Source of the DNA: Clostridia bacterium
GTDB lineage: Bacteria; Bacillota; Clostridia; Christensenellales; Aristaeellaceae
Assembly: GCA_017465155.1 (NCBI GenBank)
Contig: JAFTWV010000045.1
Location: 1 to 42,942, forward strand
Direction of reading: 5' to 3'
DNA length: 42,942 nucleotides
This document shows positions 39,708-42,942 of this stretch, in pieces. The translations under genes and the position numbers were made by a program. The notes under the pieces are model-generated. The model saw only the letters and a list, made by a program, of their open reading frames with translations. It was not told where the DNA came from and made no database searches. Each line of letters opens with the position of its first letter. Position 1 is the first letter of the stretch.

Positions 39708-40952
39708 TTACTTCACCAGATATACCACCGCATCGTGTGCGTCCAGCGCAGCTGTCAGGCCGCAGGAGGCGTCGTAAACCTTGCCGGACCACAGCTCCGT
39801 GGCGCTGGCACCAGCCTCGTACTGTGTCGCAGCAATGGACACCGTGCGCTTTTCATCGGACAGATTAAACAGAGCCACATACACGCCCTGACCATCCTGA
39901 CGGGGCGCGACCCAGACGGATTCCTCCTCAGTGGTGGTCAGCGGATGGCCGCAGAAGGATTCCTTGCCAATGTTCAGCACATCCGCATTCTGCAGCAGGG
40001 ACAGCGTGAAATCATCGTTCTTGGTCATTTCGCCGCCGATCATCAGCGGGGAGCGCATCATGGACCAAAGCGTCATCATTGTGCGCTGCTCGGACTGGGT
40101 GAACTTCGTCCAGTCATTGGGATTGTAGCACTGACGCAGTGCGCCCAGAGGCAGCATGTCCGCATCCGGCCAATGACCGGGTGCAGAGTGGATGCACCAC
40201 TTCTCTGCGCGCTCAAACATGGCCTTGAGCAGACGCCAGTCATCCCAGAAATCATCGGTGATGCGCCACATGTTGGCATAGCGCTTGAGATGCTCGGCGC
40301 GTTCCACGGGGGCAGGGCCGGGAGAGAGGGACAGCACCATATCGCGGCCGGAGGCGCGGCAGGCGTCGGAGATGACCTCAATCTCCTTCATGCAGTGGGG
40401 ATACTCACGGGCAATATCGTCACACTTGACGAAGTCCACGCCCCACTCAGCATAGAGACGGAAAATGCTCTCGTAATAGGCCTTTGCAGCGGGCTTGTCG
40501 CAGCGCAGACCGTACATGTCAGGGTTCCACATGCAGATGCTGTTGGGGTTGGCGACCTCGTGGCAGAAGTATTCACTGTCCTTGATGGGGAGGTGCTTGT
40601 GAGCCGCCATGCGGGGCATACCGCGCATGATGTGAATGCCGAATTTGAGTCCGAGGCTGTGAATATAATCAGCCAACGGTTTGAAGCCTGCGCCGTTTGC
40701 GGCGGAGGGGAAGCGGTTTTCAGCAGGCAGCAGGCGGCCGTACTCATCCATCATCAGGGTGGAGAAGGGCTCATATTCATGGTTGATAGCTGTCGGCTGA
40801 TACCACTGGATATCGACCACGACGTACTCCCAGCCATACTGCTTGAGATGCTTTGCCATGTAATCGGCATTCTGACGGACGATGTCCTCGGTGACGGCTG
40901 CACCGTAGCAGTCCCAGGAGTTCCAGCCCATCGGGGGATGCTTGGCGATCAT
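39708..40952 (-). CDS. GH27-type alpha-galactosidase, cytoplasmic
   Basis: This 414-residue protein has a GH27 (clan D) barrel, starting with PPMGWNSWDCYG, and a C-terminal beta domain. The nucleophile Asp178 lies in DFVKCDDI and the acid/base Asp233 in RITDDFWDDW, both in the expected places. A Trp-Asn-Ser motif at the N-terminus is typical of the family. GH27 removes terminal alpha-galactose; some members prefer beta-L-arabinopyranose or N-acetylgalactosamine. It lacks a signal peptide. GGAGG and a TTGACA-containing promoter lie upstream, so it is a separate unit next to the glycan locus, possibly acting on side chains of the imported oligosaccharides. Confidence 0.93.
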   Translation of the reverse strand: MIAKHPPMGWNSWDCYGAAVTEDIVRQNADYMAKHLKQYGWEYVVVDIQWYQPTAINHEYEPFSTLMMDEYGRLLPAENRFPSAANGAGFKPLADYIHSLGLKFGIHIMRGMPRMAAHKHLPIKDSEYFCHEVANPNSICMWNPDMYGLRCDKPAAKAYYESIFRLYAEWGVDFVKCDDIAREYPHCMKEIEVISDACRASGRDMVLSLSPGPAPVERAEHLKRYANMWRITDDFWDDWRLLKAMFERAEKWCIHSAPGHWPDADMLPLGALRQCYNPNDWTKFTQSEQRTMMTLWSMMRSPLMIGGEMTKNDDFTLSLLQNADVLNIGKESFCGHPLTTTEEESVWVAPRQDGQGVYVALFNLSDEKRTVSIAATQYEAGASATELWSGKVYDASCGLTAALDAHDAVVYLVK

Positions 40953-40995
40953 TATCTTGTACCTCCATATATGGTAGATAGGTTGCTTTGGCGAT

Positions 40996-41024
40996 ACGAT
41001 ACCATAGCTGACGCTTCATGTCAA
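40996..41024 (-). promoter_or_regulatory. Promoter of the alpha-galactosidase gene
   Basis: On the minus strand a perfect TTGACA (41019-41024) and TATCGT (40996-41001) are 17 bases apart, with TGG before the -10. It lies about 45 bases before the start codon. Confidence 0.7.
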
Positions 41025-41038
41025 GGCATTGACAGATG

Positions 41039-41072
41039 AAAAAGCCTGCCGTCCGGATAGGAACGACAGGCT
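41039..41072 (-). terminator. Terminator of the MATE transporter gene
   Basis: On the minus strand a 10-bp stem with one G-T pair (41043-41052 with 41063-41072) is followed by TTTTT. Confidence 0.85.
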
Positions 41073-41080
41073 CTGTGGGA

Positions 41081-42472
41081 TCAGTCAGCTGCGGCGGATG
41101 TGCCTGCAGGATACATGCGGATGCGCAGACGCTTGATGGCGCTGAAATAGCAGGGGAAGAGGAATGCGTCGGCCAGCAGCCACGCAGCCGGATTCGCCCA
41201 GCAGGCAGCGCTGAAGCCAAAGATGGGTACCAGAATCATAGCCACGCCTGCACGGCCGATCATCTCCATCACGCCGGCAACCATCGCCACCTTCGTGTAG
41301 CCGATACCCTGAATGGAGAAGCGTACGATATTGACGAACAGCAGCGGGATGTACAGCGCGCTGTTGACGATGAGGAACTGATGCGCCTTGGCCAGCACCT
41401 CGCTGATGATGGCAGGATCCTCCGCATCGACAAACATGGATACCATGCTGCCGCCGAACAGGTAGATCACGAAAAAGGCGATCACGCAGTAAATGCAGCC
41501 CACAATGGAAGCCGCTGCCAGCCCCTGATTGATGCGGTCGAGCTTGCGGGCGCCCACGTTCTGACCGGCGAAGGTAGCCATGGCTGCTGCCAGCGCGTCA
41601 AACACGATGCAGAACAGCATGCTCAGTTTGCCGGCTGCCGTAACCGCGGCAACTGCGACCGTGCCCAGACCGTTGACTGCAACTGTGACCGTCACGGAGC
41701 CGATGGCAGTGATGGAATACTGCAGGCCGAAGGGGATGCCCATGTTCAGCAGGCGGCGGACAAAGGGCGCACGGATGCGCTTATCCTCCGCAGACATCTG
41801 CAGGACGGTGAACTTCCGGCGGATTACAAGCAGACACCACAGGCCGCTGACCAGCTGGCTGATAACCGTTGCGATGGCTGCGCCCGCCACGCCCATGTGG
41901 AACACCAGAATGAACAGCAGATCCAGCACGATGTTCAGCAGCGCAGCAATGACGATGGCCAGCATGGGCGTGCGGCTGTCGCCCAGAGAGCGCATCACGC
42001 CGGCAGTCATGTTGTACAGCACCGTGGTGGGGATGGCGAAAAACACCGGGCGGATATAGCTGACGGCCTGCTGGAGCAGCTCTTCAGGCGTGTTCATCAG
42101 GCGCAGGAAGAAGGGCGTGAGAGAGCCGGTCAGAAGGCCCAGCGCGACGGAGATGATCGCACACAGGTACACCGCATGCATCACGAAGCGGCGCAGCTCT
42201 GTTTCATCCTTGGCGCCGCAGGCCTGGGCGATCGGAATTGCGAAGCCGGAGCAGATGCCCATGCAGAAGCCGTTGATCAGGAAATTCAGCGATCCTGTTG
42301 AGCCTACCGCGGCCAGTGCGTCATAGCCCAGATATTTGCCGACGATGGCGGTGTCCACAAAGCTATAAAGCTGCTGGAAAAGGAAGCCGCCCAGCAGCGG
42401 CAGGGAAAAGCCCAGAACCAGCTTCATGGGAGAGCCCTGGGTAAGATCGCGGGTGACGGTATTGCGGGCCAT
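41081..42472 (-). CDS. MATE-family multidrug/metabolite exporter
   Basis: This 463-residue membrane protein has twelve predicted helices in two halves. It begins with FSLPLLGGFLFQQLYSFVDTAIVGKYLGYDALAAVG, the usual first and second helix region of MatE domains; the second half repeats the pattern from about residue 235. MATE proteins export cationic drugs or metabolites using Na+ or H+ gradients. A ribosome binding site AGAGG lies before the ATG, and the promoter is strong. The substrate cannot be predicted. It is a single-gene unit and I see no link to the sugar genes. Confidence 0.93.
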   Translation of the reverse strand: MARNTVTRDLTQGSPMKLVLGFSLPLLGGFLFQQLYSFVDTAIVGKYLGYDALAAVGSTGSLNFLINGFCMGICSGFAIPIAQACGAKDETELRRFVMHAVYLCAIISVALGLLTGSLTPFFLRLMNTPEELLQQAVSYIRPVFFAIPTTVLYNMTAGVMRSLGDSRTPMLAIVIAALLNIVLDLLFILVFHMGVAGAAIATVISQLVSGLWCLLVIRRKFTVLQMSAEDKRIRAPFVRRLLNMGIPFGLQYSITAIGSVTVTVAVNGLGTVAVAAVTAAGKLSMLFCIVFDALAAAMATFAGQNVGARKLDRINQGLAAASIVGCIYCVIAFFVIYLFGGSMVSMFVDAEDPAIISEVLAKAHQFLIVNSALYIPLLFVNIVRFSIQGIGYTKVAMVAGVMEMIGRAGVAMILVPIFGFSAACWANPAAWLLADAFLFPCYFSAIKRLRIRMYPAGTSAAAD

Positions 42473-42548
42473 GGCGGACGTCCTCTCTGTGTTGAATAGG
42501 TGGGGGAGATGTAGCGGTCAGCTCCGTGTAAGGGCTTTACCACATGCA

Positions 42549-42577
42549 TATATAGCATATTTTCGGGCCTTTCGCAA
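42549..42577 (-). promoter_or_regulatory. Promoter of the MATE transporter gene
   Basis: On the minus strand TTGCGA (42572-42577) and TATATA (42549-42554) have a 17-base spacer, with TGC before the -10 (extended element). Confidence 0.7.
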
Positions 42578-42850
42578 GCGGAGAAATGTGGCGATTTTCC
42601 GACCGGAATGACAATTGCGGGATGATTCAACAAGCAAGGGAGCAGGCAGGTATCCCTTATTCTTTTTCGCTGCACAACGATATGGCAGCTTCTCCTGCAG
42701 AGCGTTCTGCTTCTGTGCTTGCAGGCGCGATGCCGCCGGCAGCCTTTTGCCCTTGTGTGTGGGGCGGTGAGGGCCAGCCAAGGGATACCTGATGATCTTC
42801 AAGCAAAAAACAGATTCTTCACGGAAAGTTAGGGAAAAAGGGTTGCAAAA
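42578..42850. other. Stretch without recognisable gene
   Basis: About 270 bases between the MATE promoter and the last ORF show no convincing gene. A 68-codon open frame at 42586-42792 lacks a ribosome binding site and any family motif, so it is not called. Confidence 0.5.
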
Positions 42851-42851
42851 A

Positions 42852-42912
42852 GAGCATAGAGGACTTCTAATTGAAGTTGCTGAGACAACAAAAAGGAAGT
42901 CGAACTATGCTC
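42852..42912. repeat. Inverted repeat enclosing the start of the last ORF
   Basis: GAGCATAGAGGACTTC (42852-42867) and GAAGTCGAACTATGCTC (42896-42912) are inverted copies with one extra base and one or two mismatches. The right arm contains the ATG at 42907 and abuts the ribosome binding site. It could be the end of a mobile element or an mRNA hairpin that masks the start codon. Confidence 0.65.
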
Positions 42913-42942
42913 CAAGAACAGGATATCGGAATACAGATCAAA
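42907..42942 (+). CDS. Start of an unidentified ORF, cut by window edge
   Basis: The last 36 bases read MLQEQDIGIQIK after a possible ribosome binding site AAAGGAAG. Too little is present to name a family; a transposase is one possibility because of the adjacent inverted repeat and the base composition change. This is a guess. Confidence 0.4.
   Translation, partial: MLQEQDIGIQIK

Noticed and set aside
41036-42301. Long plus-strand frame opposite the MATE gene.
   Set aside because: The product is rich in His, Gln and Asp without domains, and the MATE protein on the other strand is unmistakable.
42586-42792. A 68-codon plus-strand frame near the right end.
   Set aside because: There is no ribosome binding site, no domain, and it overlaps the region upstream of the MATE promoter; it looks like chance.

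Overview
The window looks like a chromosomal segment of a GC-rich, strictly Gram-positive-type member of the Clostridia, probably a fibre-degrading gut or rumen lineage. This is inferred from the murB-rapZ-whiA-HPr gene order, strong AGGAGG ribosome binding sites, an ECF sigma/anti-sigma pair, MalF/MalG-type sugar ABC transporters without a local ATPase, cytoplasmic xylan and galactoside hydrolases, and dispersed intergenic repeats of a kind common in such genomes. I cannot name the species from the sequence alone. No tRNA or CRISPR array was seen.

Region 1 (1-8900). The 3' end of a 5S rRNA gene and its terminator are followed by a Nudix hydrolase, a YugP-type membrane zinc peptidase, and an ECF sigma factor overlapping a membrane-anchored putative anti-sigma protein. 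On the minus strand lies a very divergent GMP synthase-like protein that has lost its glutaminase catalytic residues. It diverges from a nitroreductase-GNAT acetyltransferase pair, whose promoter carries a perfect 16-bp palindrome. A secreted LTD-CotH protein follows, and then a dense array of hairpins bracketed by two copies of one hairpin.

Region 2 (8900-21950). This holds a ZIP metal transporter (minus) and a SWIM-SNF2 helicase. Next comes a cassette of a large membrane-anchored 3xLTD-CotH protein, a DUF4956 membrane protein and a VTC-type polyphosphate polymerase. A 99-bp tandem repeat sits between the last two genes. The conserved murB-rapZ-whiA-HPr operon follows; it lacks yvcK, and its HPr has Asn in place of the phosphorylated His, so it resembles Crh.

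Region 3 (22000-41000). This is a large minus-strand glycan-utilisation locus of ten genes. A divergent AraC regulator faces a giant solute-binding protein fused to two carbohydrate-binding-like domains. Then come two permeases, an NHL/TPR membrane protein, a YIP1-family protein, a large DUF5696 protein, two more permeases, a second solute-binding protein and a cytoplasmic GH10-GH43-CBM6 enzyme. Most neighbours overlap or abut, so they are likely co-transcribed and translationally coupled. A GH27-type alpha-galactosidase lies beyond the regulator. The plausible scheme is capture of a xylan-type oligosaccharide at the membrane, import through two ABC transporters powered by an ATPase encoded elsewhere, and hydrolysis inside the cell.

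Region 4 (41000-42942). A MATE-family exporter with a strong promoter is followed by about 270 bases with no recognisable gene. The window ends in the first 12 codons of an unidentified ORF, whose start lies in one arm of an inverted repeat.
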